9,050 bases of DNA from an uncultured Pedobacter sp. (GTDB lineage: Bacteria > Bacteroidota > Bacteroidia > Sphingobacteriales > Sphingobacteriaceae): NCBI GenBank assembly GCA_946478755.1, contig CAMLDJ010000220.1, forward strand, positions 1 through 9,050, given 5' to 3'. Every line of letters begins with the position of its first letter. Positions within the stretch are counted from its first letter, which is position 1. The notes beneath the pieces are model-generated. The model was not told the origin of the DNA, did not search any database, and saw only the letters and a program-made list of their open reading frames with translations. Position numbers and translations under genes: made by a program. This document shows, piece after piece, positions 1 to 6,315 of the stretch.

Positions 1-644
1 TTACCAAACAGGTGGATGATACGTTGCTTTAATATAGAGGAGGGCAGGCGGTAAATCTCTACCCCATCATGGTGCAGGGTAAAGGCAACGGCCGGGTGGG
101 CAAGCGATACCCGCTGAAATTCATCAATGATATGACGCATCTCTGCCGGGTTACTTTTTAGAAAGTTGCGCCTGGCCGGGGTATTGTAAAAAAGATTTTT
201 AATGCAGATGCTTGTGCCAGGCGCGCTGGCCACGGGTTCTTGCTTTATGAAAACGGAGCCTTCTATTTCAATAACAGTCCCTATTTCCTCATCATGCTTC
301 CGCGTTTTCATTTCCACCTGTGCAATGGCAGCAATAGAGGCCATCGCCTCCCCCCTGAAACCCATGGTCCGGATCGCAAACAAGTCTTCGGCTTTTCGTA
401 CTTTAGAGGTAGCATGGCGCTCAAAACACATCCTGGCATCGGTTATGCTCATTCCAGAACCATTATCAATCACCTGTATCAGTGCTTTTCCGGCATCTTT
501 AACAATCAATTGTATCTTATTCGCCCCCGCGTCTATCGCATTCTCCAATAATTCTTTTACGGCCGAGGCAGGACGCTGCACCACTTCACCTGCGGCGATC
601 TGATTGGCTACACTATCGGGTAAAAGCTGTATTATATCTGACAT
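1..644 (-). CDS. mutL: DNA mismatch repair protein MutL, N-terminal ATPase part (3' end cut by window)
   Basis: MutL couples mismatch recognition by MutS to downstream repair through an N-terminal GHKL ATPase. About 214 residues are visible. The N-terminus has the family's [20 protein letters not shown] block at residues 14-33. E31 and N35 match the catalytic and Mg-binding residues of GHKL motif I. The motif DNGSGM (60-65) is next, then RHATSK (76-81), [11 protein letters not shown] (94-104) and [10 protein letters not shown] (150-159). The start ATG (642-644) gives the usual MutL N-terminus ([11 protein letters not shown]). The rest of the ATPase/transducer region and the C-terminal dimerisation domain, which carries the endonuclease site in many Bacteroidota, lie beyond position 1. 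No clear Shine-Dalgarno precedes the start. The gene is divergent from the 788-2584 gene across a 143-bp spacer. The identification is near certain. Confidence 0.97.
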   Translation of the reverse strand, partial: MSDIIQLLPDSVANQIAAGEVVQRPASAVKELLENAIDAGANKIQLIVKDAGKALIQVIDNGSGMSITDARMCFERHATSKVRKAEDLFAIRTMGFRGEAMASIAAIAQVEMKTRKHDEEIGTVIEIEGSVFIKQEPVASAPGTSICIKNLFYNTPARRNFLKSNPAEMRHIIDEFQRVSLAHPAVAFTLHHDGVEIYRLPSSILKQRIIHLFG

Positions 645-774
645 CTATGTTTCTTCGGTAAAGTTGCTAATTTAGGCAAAATAAGCCTCATCCTTTAGCT
701 CATTTCCGAATAATTTGTCGTTGTATAGTTAAAAAATTACCCTGCACTTATTTAGCATCATGTAATCCTTTTCC

Positions 775-783
775 TATCTTTAG
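775..783 (+). promoter_or_regulatory. Candidate Bacteroidota promoter (-7 box) of the GH3C/beta-lactamase gene
   Basis: TATCTTTAG resembles the Bacteroidota primary-sigma -7 element TAnnTTTG, with one mismatch at the last base. A TTTAG at 751-755, 19 nt upstream, could serve as a weak -33 element. The box ends 4 nt before the ATG at 788, so a start site 4-7 nt downstream would give a leaderless or nearly leaderless mRNA. This rests on pattern matching only. Confidence 0.4.
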
Positions 784-787
784 CTTT

Positions 788-2584
788 ATGAATAAATTGA
801 TCATTGGCCTTTTTATCTTGTGTTCGTTCAATGCCTGCGCACAAGACCATAGACAGAACGAACTGCGACTTGCAATATCCAACACCATCACCAGCAACAC
901 CGTTCTACTGAATAACCACGACACCATTGTCCCGCTAAAAGTGCTCAACAAGCTGAATATTGCGACGGTTTCGCTTGGCTTTGCCTATCAGACCGTGTTT
1001 GACAGCCTGCTTAATAAATACGCCAGGATCACCAGCTATTCTTCAGCACAGTACAAAAGTGACGCCACCTTAAATAATCTGGAAGACGACCTGAAGTACT
1101 TCAATACCGTAATTGTCGCCATTCCTTCAGCGGAAGTTCAAAATAAAAGGAACACGGAGTTTATTTTAAGCCTTGCCAAAAGCAAGCAGGTGATTGTAGC
1201 ACTCTTTGGAGAAGCAACAGCATTGGCCTCCTTTGATGCGCTCAAAAGCCCGATCATCTGGACAGACCAGAACACCCCGGTTTCTGCAGCCATTATTCCG
1301 CAAGCCATATTCGGAGGCATTGGTCTAAATAAAAAACTGGCCACTGCCATATCTCCAAAATACACTGCAGGTTCCGGTTTTATCACCAGCAGCACCCGCC
1401 TGAAATATACTGTTCCTGAAGATGCGGGAGTCAATACAGACAATCTGGCCGACATAGACAAAATTGCTGCGGAAGCCATCAGGGCCAAAGCGGCACCAGG
1501 AATGGTGGTATTGGTGGCCAAGGACGGAAAAGTAATATTTAACAAGGCTTATGGAAATCACACCTATACTACTGAAAATCCTGAAAAAGTTACTGATATT
1601 TTTGACCTGGCCTCTTTAACCAAAACTACCGCCACTACCCCGACCATCATGCGACTGGTTGAAGAGCACAAGATCAAGCTTGATACCAATATCGGAGCCT
1701 ATATCCCCAGAGCAAGAACCTCGCCGATGAACAACATCAACGTACGGGAGGTGATGCTACATCAGGCAGGCTTCATTCCTTATATCCCCTTTCACAATAA
1801 TGTACAAAGCAGTGACTACAGTCGCGATTCAAGTGCGGCCTACCCGACAAAAGTGGCCGACAACTACTATATCAGAAAAAATTATTTTAAGGATGTGATG
1901 TGGCCGAAAATGCTGAATTCACCTATCAGAACGAGGGGCACCTATGTTTACAGCGACATTAGCATGTATGTGATGAAAGAAATAGCGGAAAGGATGAGTG
2001 GAGTTCCGCTGGACCGGTATGTACAGGAAAATTTTTATGAGCCACTGGGTATGCAAACGGCAGGATTTTTACCAAGAAACAGGTTCGATAAGAGTCAGAT
2101 CGTCCCTACCGAACAGGATACCTATTTCAGAAAGACTTTGCTGGAAGGCTATGTACATGACCAGGGTGCTGCACTTGCCGGAGGCGTCTCCGGCCATGCG
2201 GGATTGTTTGCCAGTGCCAATGATATCGCCATTATTTATCAGCTATTCCTCAATAAGGGCACTTACGGCGGGACAACATATTTTAAGCCCCAGACTGTGG
2301 AAATGTTTACAGCCAAACAATCCAGCGTAAGCAGAAGAGGACTTGGCTTCGACAGGTGGGACCCGGATCTGGACAAAAAATATCCTTCCGCAACTGCTTC
2401 GCCACAAACCTATGGCCACACAGGTTATACCGGCACTTGTGTCTGGGTTGACCCATCAAGAGGCTTGGTCTATGTCTTCCTTTCTAACCGGGTTTATCCT
2501 TCGGTAACAGATAAGCTCAGTACGATGAAAATCAGAGGAAGGATACAGGATGTGATTAACCGCGCTATCGATAAGGCACTATAG
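788..2584 (+). CDS. Exported GH3 C-terminal-type domain fused to a serine beta-lactamase-type hydrolase; GH3 catalytic barrel absent
   Basis: This is a 598-residue envelope protein. Residues 1-20 form a hydrophobic signal; the cysteine in FNAC (C17) is a possible but imperfect lipobox. Residues about 35-190 resemble the C-terminal alpha/beta domain of glycoside hydrolase family 3 (NagZ-like), including VLLNNHDTIVPL and NTPVSAAIIPQAIFGGIG. Residues about 215-595 form a class-C-beta-lactamase/serine-hydrolase domain: nucleophile motif SLTK (S276, K279), YSD (388-390) in the YxN position, and HTG (544-546) in the KTG position. Substrates of this superfamily include peptidoglycan stem peptides, esters and beta-lactams; the sequence does not decide which. 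Bacteroidota commonly have a protein of about 1000 residues with GH3 barrel, GH3-C and beta-lactamase parts. Here the barrel with its catalytic Asp and His is missing, yet a fresh signal peptide is present, so this looks like a settled short form, not a broken gene. Confidence 0.88.
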   Translation: MNKLIIGLFILCSFNACAQDHRQNELRLAISNTITSNTVLLNNHDTIVPLKVLNKLNIATVSLGFAYQTVFDSLLNKYARITSYSSAQYKSDATLNNLEDDLKYFNTVIVAIPSAEVQNKRNTEFILSLAKSKQVIVALFGEATALASFDALKSPIIWTDQNTPVSAAIIPQAIFGGIGLNKKLATAISPKYTAGSGFITSSTRLKYTVPEDAGVNTDNLADIDKIAAEAIRAKAAPGMVVLVAKDGKVIFNKAYGNHTYTTENPEKVTDIFDLASLTKTTATTPTIMRLVEEHKIKLDTNIGAYIPRARTSPMNNINVREVMLHQAGFIPYIPFHNNVQSSDYSRDSSAAYPTKVADNYYIRKNYFKDVMWPKMLNSPIRTRGTYVYSDISMYVMKEIAERMSGVPLDRYVQENFYEPLGMQTAGFLPRNRFDKSQIVPTEQDTYFRKTLLEGYVHDQGAALAGGVSGHAGLFASANDIAIIYQLFLNKGTYGGTTYFKPQTVEMFTAKQSSVSRRGLGFDRWDPDLDKKYPSATASPQTYGHTGYTGTCVWVDPSRGLVYVFLSNRVYPSVTDKLSTMKIRGRIQDVINRAIDKAL

Positions 2585-2587
2585 CGC

Positions 2588-3262
2588 TTAGAGCTGATGG
2601 CGTGTAACTTTTCCTTTAACGATAAACAGTCTTTTGATCATATCTCTGTCTATCACAGTGTCCCCGGTATAATTGGGATTAGAAGAACGGAGCACAATTT
2701 TCTTTTCATTCTGATGTTCAAATAACAATTTGACAGTGGTGATACTGTTGGCGCGTTCATCAGCGACAACCAGATAGGCTTCACCCCATTGAATAATATT
2801 GAAATTTTTAATTTCTCTTACCGCAATGACCTCTCCGCTAGAATATCTGGGATACATGCTATCGCCATATATAGGCAGGTAAGCGTCGCAATCATTAAAG
2901 GGCCTGTAATTTACGTAGTATTCGGGAGCCTCTTTTACCATGCCCAGGCTGTCAAACGAAAGATCAGCAAGATTCACATTAAAAAATGGCACTCCCGCAT
3001 CAGCCGCAGGAGCATCAGCAATGTCGCGCTCAAACATTTCTCCATACCCGGTCTTTAACCAGTCTTCGTTGATTTGATGGTATACTATGATATCTTTTGA
3101 CAGGCGTTTACCAATATTCCTTTTGTTATTCTCAATTGCCGAACAATTACTTACATGCTCGGTTACCGGGCCATAGAACTGTTCTAACGTCATGTCTTTC
3201 GTTAATCTAACTTCTTTTAAGCGGGAGCCAATTTTATTGACCTGTAAATCAGTGTTTTCCAA
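2588..3262 (-). CDS. XRE-family HTH repressor with S24/LexA-like C-terminal domain
   Basis: A 224-residue transcription factor of the phage-CI/LexA type. Residues about 11-75 form an XRE helix-turn-helix of the Bacteroidota kind that ends in INEDWLKTGYGEMF. Residues about 90-222 are an S24 peptidase-like domain with GDSMYP (catalytic-type S135) and TTVKLL (K178). The 43-residue Ser-Lys spacing equals that of lambda CI. An Ala-Gly pair (A89-G90, before VPFF) is the best candidate self-cleavage site; it is 46 residues from the serine, somewhat further than in LexA or CI. The start is TTG (3260-3262). No ATG lies between it and the upstream in-frame stop at 3326-3328, and an internal start would cut the HTH. 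Its stop is 3 bp from that of the convergent gene. The dyad just upstream (3281-3311) is a likely autoregulatory operator. Target genes are inferred from position. Confidence 0.9.
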   Translation of the reverse strand: MENTDLQVNKIGSRLKEVRLTKDMTLEQFYGPVTEHVSNCSAIENNKRNIGKRLSKDIIVYHQINEDWLKTGYGEMFERDIADAPAADAGVPFFNVNLADLSFDSLGMVKEAPEYYVNYRPFNDCDAYLPIYGDSMYPRYSSGEVIAVREIKNFNIIQWGEAYLVVADERANSITTVKLLFEHQNEKKIVLRSSNPNYTGDTVIDRDMIKRLFIVKGKVTRHQL

Positions 3263-3280
3263 AATAATATCATTAAAATT

Positions 3281-3311
3281 GTCTTTTGATTTTTTTATAT
3301 AGTCAAAAGAC
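3281..3311. promoter_or_regulatory. Perfect inverted repeat, probable operator of the XRE/S24 repressor
   Basis: The arms GTCTTTTGA (3281-3289) and TCAAAAGAC (3303-3311) are exact reverse complements, separated by a 13-bp AT-rich spacer. Arm centres are 22 bp apart, about two helical turns, as expected for a dimeric HTH repressor or two dimers on one face of the DNA. The site lies in the space between the divergent repressor and HEPN genes, 19 bp upstream of the repressor start and directly beside a plus-strand -7 box. Its use as an operator is inferred. Confidence 0.7.
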
Positions 3312-3313
3312 TG

Positions 3314-3321
3314 TAAGTTTG
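3314..3321 (+). promoter_or_regulatory. -7 promoter box for the NTase-HEPN gene
   Basis: TAAGTTTG matches the Bacteroidota -7 consensus TAnnTTTG exactly. It starts 3 bp after the right arm of the inverted repeat, so the repeat covers the -33 and spacer region. A TTTTG inside the left arm (3284-3288) could be the -33 element, although the 25-nt spacing is longer than the usual range of about 19-23. A bound repressor would block this promoter. The predicted leader to the ATG at 3438 is about 110 nt. Confidence 0.5.
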
Positions 3322-3342
3322 AATATCAGCAGCTGCAAGATA

Positions 3343-3350
3343 CAAAAATA
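3343..3350 (-). promoter_or_regulatory. Candidate -7 box for the repressor gene
   Basis: Read on the minus strand, 3350 to 3343 gives TATTTTTG, an exact TAnnTTTG match, about 80 nt upstream of the repressor's TTG start. No good -33 element sits at the expected distance and the area is AT-rich, so a chance match is possible. If real, the dyad at 3281-3311 would lie just downstream of the start site and allow autorepression. Confidence 0.3.
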
Positions 3351-3437
3351 GTTTTATTCGCTGTTAAAAAAATAAACCCAAGATAAAAGTATATACAGGT
3401 GTTATTTCAGGTCGTTCATTATAATCCAAATCCAAAC

Positions 3438-4337
3438 ATGAAAAAACAAACACCCTCAGCAGGCCCTATCGAAGCGACAGCAAATGATATGGAAACGAAG
3501 GAACTAAAAATCATTACGGAGCTCATTCTTTCGAAAATAAACGCGGAAAAGATCATCTGCTTCGGCAGTGCGGTCAACAGCATCAAAAGAAACGGCTCCT
3601 TTAAAGCAGACAGCACCTACATACAATCAAAGTCGAACAGCTATTATCTGCTCGTTGTTCCAGAAGCGACTGAAAGCCTCGCCAACAATCTGTTACAGCA
3701 AAAACTGGAGGCGGAAATGAAATCGATAGCCAGTGTAACCGTCCTTGTACACCGGATGGACGAAATAAATACAGCCTTACAAAATGGAAGTTCGTTTTTT
3801 ACCACGCTATACAAAAAAGGAATACTGTTGCACGACAACGAAACAGAATGTTTCATCTGCCCTGCCGCAGGCGGGGACATCGGCAAACGGATTACGAGAC
3901 GGGAGGATTTTTGGAACCGATGGTTCCTACTTTCTGAGAAATTTCTGAAAGGGGCATATTTTTACTACGGAGAGAAGGACAACAATCTGTCGGTATTTAT
4001 GCTGCATCAAACATTACAACACTGCTATTCGGGAATGCTGAGGGTACTGACCGGATACCGCAGCAATAGCAACAGTTTGAGACGGTTATTAAAGCTAATT
4101 GACAACATCTTGCCAGACGCTTCCTTTTCCGAAAAACATACTGCTGAAAACGCCCGCCTTTCCGGCCTATTAATGAAGGGCTTTAGCGATGCCCGATATA
4201 GCGAAAAGTTCGATATTACATCAGAGGAACTGCGGGTACTGATCATTAAGATCGAAAAAATACTGAAAGACGGGAACACTGCCTGCATTGATCATCTCAA
4301 AAAGCTGAGAGAAGGCAAAACATCCTACGTTGCCTGA
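3438..4337 (+). CDS. Degenerate nucleotidyltransferase fold plus HEPN domain protein
   Basis: With the ATG at 3438 the product has 299 residues. A GTG at 3399 would add 13 poorly conserved-looking residues (NPNPN) and is less likely. Residues about 20-135 look like a minimal nucleotidyltransferase fold: ICFGS (40-44) matches the GS signature, but the DxD that should follow is replaced by SYYLLVV (68-74), so catalysis is unlikely. Residues about 155-276 look like a HEPN domain of the PF05168 kind: a helix with FMLHQTLQHCYSGML (187-201), then SDARYSEKF (250-258) and the final helix to about 276. No R-x4-6-H RNase motif is present. No signal peptide or membrane segment is seen, so it is probably cytoplasmic. 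The gene is divergent from the XRE/S24 repressor, with a dyad at its promoter. The function is unknown; nucleotide or RNA sensing is a guess. Domain assignment is by eye. Confidence 0.75.
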   Translation: MKKQTPSAGPIEATANDMETKELKIITELILSKINAEKIICFGSAVNSIKRNGSFKADSTYIQSKSNSYYLLVVPEATESLANNLLQQKLEAEMKSIASVTVLVHRMDEINTALQNGSSFFTTLYKKGILLHDNETECFICPAAGGDIGKRITRREDFWNRWFLLSEKFLKGAYFYYGEKDNNLSVFMLHQTLQHCYSGMLRVLTGYRSNSNSLRRLLKLIDNILPDASFSEKHTAENARLSGLLMKGFSDARYSEKFDITSEELRVLIIKIEKILKDGNTACIDHLKKLREGKTSYVA

Positions 4338-4446
4338 CAACGGGCTATGCCAATCCCCGGCACACACCTCTGTTTATTCCCCGTTTGACAGAAAATCCAT
4401 TATCGGCGAAATGGTGTAGAAACTTTTGCCTCTTAAGGCCGAAGAT

Positions 4447-4474
4447 TCCAGTCCTGAAGCCGATACTGGATTTT
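4447..4474 (+). terminator. Possible terminator after the NTase-HEPN gene
   Basis: TCCAGT (4447-4452) and ACTGGA (4465-4470) form a 6-bp stem with a 12-nt loop, followed by TTTT and a T-rich tail. It lies 110 bp downstream of the HEPN stop and just before the end of the convergent oxygenase gene. The stem is short and the loop large, so it is weak. The rest of 4338-4478 shows no gene. Confidence 0.3.
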
Positions 4475-4478
4475 ACCT

Positions 4479-5441
4479 TTATTTCTTAAGTCCGATTTCC
4501 CTAAGCCTTTCATCTAAGTAAGCTCCGGCTGTCATGTCTTCATATAACTTTGGATGTTCAGCGTCAATGCAAGACTCCAGGCAGGTTAAATCCATATCAC
4601 TTCTTGGGTGCAGGAAGAAAGGCACAGAAAAGCGCGAGGTCTTCATCAGTTCAGGTGGCGGATTCACTACCCGGTGTGTGGTAGATCTCAGTTTATTATT
4701 GGTCAGACGCTGCAGCATATCGCCAACATTTACGACAATATCGGTGTGCTGCGCCTTAATAGGCAGCCATTCGTTGCTTCTGGTTAACACCTCCAGCCCG
4801 TCGGCGCTCGCACCAATTAGCAGAGTGATCAGATTGATGTCTTCGTGTGCGCCAGCACGGACCGCATCATCCGGTAAGGCATCCGGATCTTCGATCGGGA
4901 AGTAATGAATCCCTCTTAGTATCGAATTGCCGTTGTGCACGTGTTTATCGAAATAGTCGACAGGCAAATTTAAGTAGGTCGCTATGGCCCGCAGCAGCTG
5001 CTTTCCATTGGCTTCCAGGCGCTGATAAATCTCCCTTGTCACCATATTAAATTCCGGAATTTCGCCCAGGTATTCATTATCGGGATATTGCTCCTTTATA
5101 GGGTCACCGTCTGTTACTTCCTGCCCAATCTGCCAGAATTCTTTTAAGTCGGCCGTTTTTGCTCCCTTAGCTGTTTCTTTACCCGGACTGGTGTAGCCCC
5201 GTTGTCCGGCAAGCTCCACCCTTTCGTATTTTCTTTTCTGTTCTGCCGGGAGGCTAAAAACGGCCCGTATATTCCGATACAACTTATCAATCAGTTCCTG
5301 ACTTAGGCCGTGATTGGTAATCGTCACAAAGCCGGAATCATTAAAGGCTCTGCCCAGTTCGTCAGAGAATTTTTTACGCTGGTCTTCGTTTCCGTCAATG
5401 TACGATCCCAGATCTAAACAGGGGATATAAGGTGTAGGCAT
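4479..5441 (-). CDS. Isopenicillin-N-synthase-type 2-oxoglutarate/Fe(II)-dependent oxygenase
   Basis: A 320-residue non-haem iron oxygenase, close to the family's usual length. The N-terminal DIOX_N-type region (about 5-110) contains SGFVTITNHGLSQELID (36-52), the 'GFFxxxNHG' signature. The catalytic double-stranded beta-helix (about 170-280) has the iron triad H199-x-D201 (AGAHEDINLITLL) and H256 (TTHRVVNPP). The 2-oxoglutarate-binding pair is R270-F-S272. All expected metal and co-substrate residues are present, so it should be active. It would couple decarboxylation of 2-oxoglutarate to oxidation of an unknown substrate. No signal peptide is seen, so it is cytoplasmic. The start ATG at 5439-5441 gives the usual beginning (PYIPCLDLGSY). 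It is transcribed alone, with no biosynthetic cluster in the window, so this family name should not be read as antibiotic synthesis. Confidence 0.93.
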   Translation of the reverse strand: MPTPYIPCLDLGSYIDGNEDQRKKFSDELGRAFNDSGFVTITNHGLSQELIDKLYRNIRAVFSLPAEQKRKYERVELAGQRGYTSPGKETAKGAKTADLKEFWQIGQEVTDGDPIKEQYPDNEYLGEIPEFNMVTREIYQRLEANGKQLLRAIATYLNLPVDYFDKHVHNGNSILRGIHYFPIEDPDALPDDAVRAGAHEDINLITLLIGASADGLEVLTRSNEWLPIKAQHTDIVVNVGDMLQRLTNNKLRSTTHRVVNPPPELMKTSRFSVPFFLHPRSDMDLTCLESCIDAEHPKLYEDMTAGAYLDERLREIGLKK

Positions 5442-5685
5442 AATCTTATTTTTATAGGTAACAATGATCTAATTTAAGAAACTATTGTTAATAAACATCC
5501 AATCGAAAAAAGCTGGTATGGTAAAGAGCTGCGATTAAATATTTTAAGTTATTCACGCTTCTGAGAAAACCAGCAAATTATCAGTTGATTGTAAAGTTAG
5601 TTCCCCATTAACTCCTTACAAAAACTAAAGAGCTGTATGTTCCGTAACTTTAGGGAGAGAGACAATTCTCCTCAGTTTTACGGCC
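5442..5685. other. Divergent intergenic region between oxygenase and msrA genes
   Basis: These 244 bp are AT-rich and non-coding as far as I can see. They should hold the promoters of both flanking genes. Only the msrA-side -7 candidate (5645-5653) is reasonably placed. On the oxygenase side, TAAATTAG (minus strand, 5476 to 5469) is a weak variant. No strong dyad or riboswitch-like structure was found. Confidence 0.5.
5645..5653 (+). promoter_or_regulatory. Candidate -7 box for msrA and the dehydratase gene
   Basis: TAACTTTAG matches TAnnTTTG except for the final base, the same variant as at 775-783. It lies 32 nt upstream of the msrA ATG, a sensible leader length. No clear -33 TTTG is found 19-23 nt further upstream, so support is moderate at best. 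Confidence 0.38.
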
Positions 5686-6312
5686 ATGAAGTATTTATCA
5701 ATTTTAATTTTAGTTCTTTTGTCGGCAGGCGATGTCCCTGCGCAAACTAACCCTGTCCATGCACAAGCTAAAAAACCACAGAAAGCAACTTTCGGCATGG
5801 GATGTTTCTGGTGCTCCGAAGCTTTGTTTCAAAGACTTGACGGGGTACTGAGTGTCCGTTCTGGTTATGAAGGCGGTAGGGTGGCCAATCCTTCTTATGA
5901 GGACGTTTGCACTGGAACCACAGGCCATGCGGAAGTAATCGAAGTCACTTACGATCCGGTTAAAATCAAGTATGATGAACTGCTGGAAGTTTTCTGGAAA
6001 AGCCATGATCCGACCACATTAAACCGTCAGGGTGCGGATGTAGGCACACAATACCGTTCGGTTGTATTTTATCATAACGATGAGCAAAGACAGATCGCTG
6101 AAAAATATAAAAAAGAACTAAATACCACCAAAGCCTTTGGGAAACCGGTAGTTACTACAATCAATAAAGCGCAAGCGTTTTATGCGGCAGAGAATTATCA
6201 CCAGGATTACTTTAACAACAATGCCAACCAGCCGTATTGCCGCCTGGTAATTTTACCTAAGATGGAAAAGCTGGAGAAAGTATTTAAATCCAAACTGAAA
6301 CAAAAAAAATAG
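5686..6312 (+). CDS. msrA: Peptide methionine-(S)-sulfoxide reductase MsrA, exported
   Basis: MsrA reduces the S-epimer of methionine sulfoxide in proteins. The 208-residue product has an N-terminal Sec signal (hydrophobic 4-14, likely cleavage after VPA, residue 19), so it should act in the periplasm. The catalytic motif GCFWCSEA spans 39-46, with nucleophile C40. Other family blocks are GYEGGRVANPSYEDVCTGTTGHAEVIEVTYDP, split here as GYEGG (60-64), TGTTGHAEV (76-84) and TYDP (88-91), then SHDPTTLNRQGADVGTQYRS (106-125) and AAENYHQDYF (167-176). C185 in QPYCRLVI is the likely resolving cysteine, with C43 also available. Length and motifs are complete. The stop is separated by 3 bp from the next start, so the two are almost certainly co-transcribed. 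An exported MsrA needs an envelope thiol donor, which is not encoded in this window. Confidence 0.97.
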   Translation: MKYLSILILVLLSAGDVPAQTNPVHAQAKKPQKATFGMGCFWCSEALFQRLDGVLSVRSGYEGGRVANPSYEDVCTGTTGHAEVIEVTYDPVKIKYDELLEVFWKSHDPTTLNRQGADVGTQYRSVVFYHNDEQRQIAEKYKKELNTTKAFGKPVVTTINKAQAFYAAENYHQDYFNNNANQPYCRLVILPKMEKLEKVFKSKLKQKK

Positions 6313-6315
6313 GCC

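Noticed and set aside
202..603. Plus-strand open frames over the mutL region (also 240-551)
   Set aside because: They lie antisense to the strongly conserved MutL ATPase motifs and their translations show no recognisable pattern.
674..688. Short dyad AGGC-N7-GCCT between mutL and the 788 gene
   Set aside because: Four-bp arms are expected by chance in AT-rich spacer; no link to a promoter box.
1138..1561. Minus-strand open frames inside the beta-lactamase gene
   Set aside because: Antisense shadows of a well-supported coding region; no family features.
3399..3437. Upstream GTG start for the NTase-HEPN gene
   Set aside because: It would add a low-complexity 13-residue extension and shorten the leader; the ATG at 3438 followed by MKKQ is the more natural start.
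4428..4439. Small hairpin GCCT-CTTA-AGGC downstream of the HEPN gene
   Set aside because: Only 4 bp of stem and no T-run directly after it; the 4447-4474 structure is the better candidate, itself weak.
4338..4478. Possible small gene or mobile-element remnant between the HEPN and oxygenase genes
   Set aside because: No convincing open frame, terminal inverted repeats or target duplication can be seen.
4479..5441. Reading the oxygenase as part of a beta-lactam biosynthesis cluster together with the beta-lactamase-like gene
   Set aside because: The oxygenase family is broad, no peptide synthetase is present, and the beta-lactamase-like protein is 1.9 kb away in another transcription unit.
5654..5671. 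Hairpin GGAGA-N8-TCTCC in the msrA leader
   Set aside because: Five base pairs only and it overlaps the predicted transcription start, so it may not be whole in the RNA.
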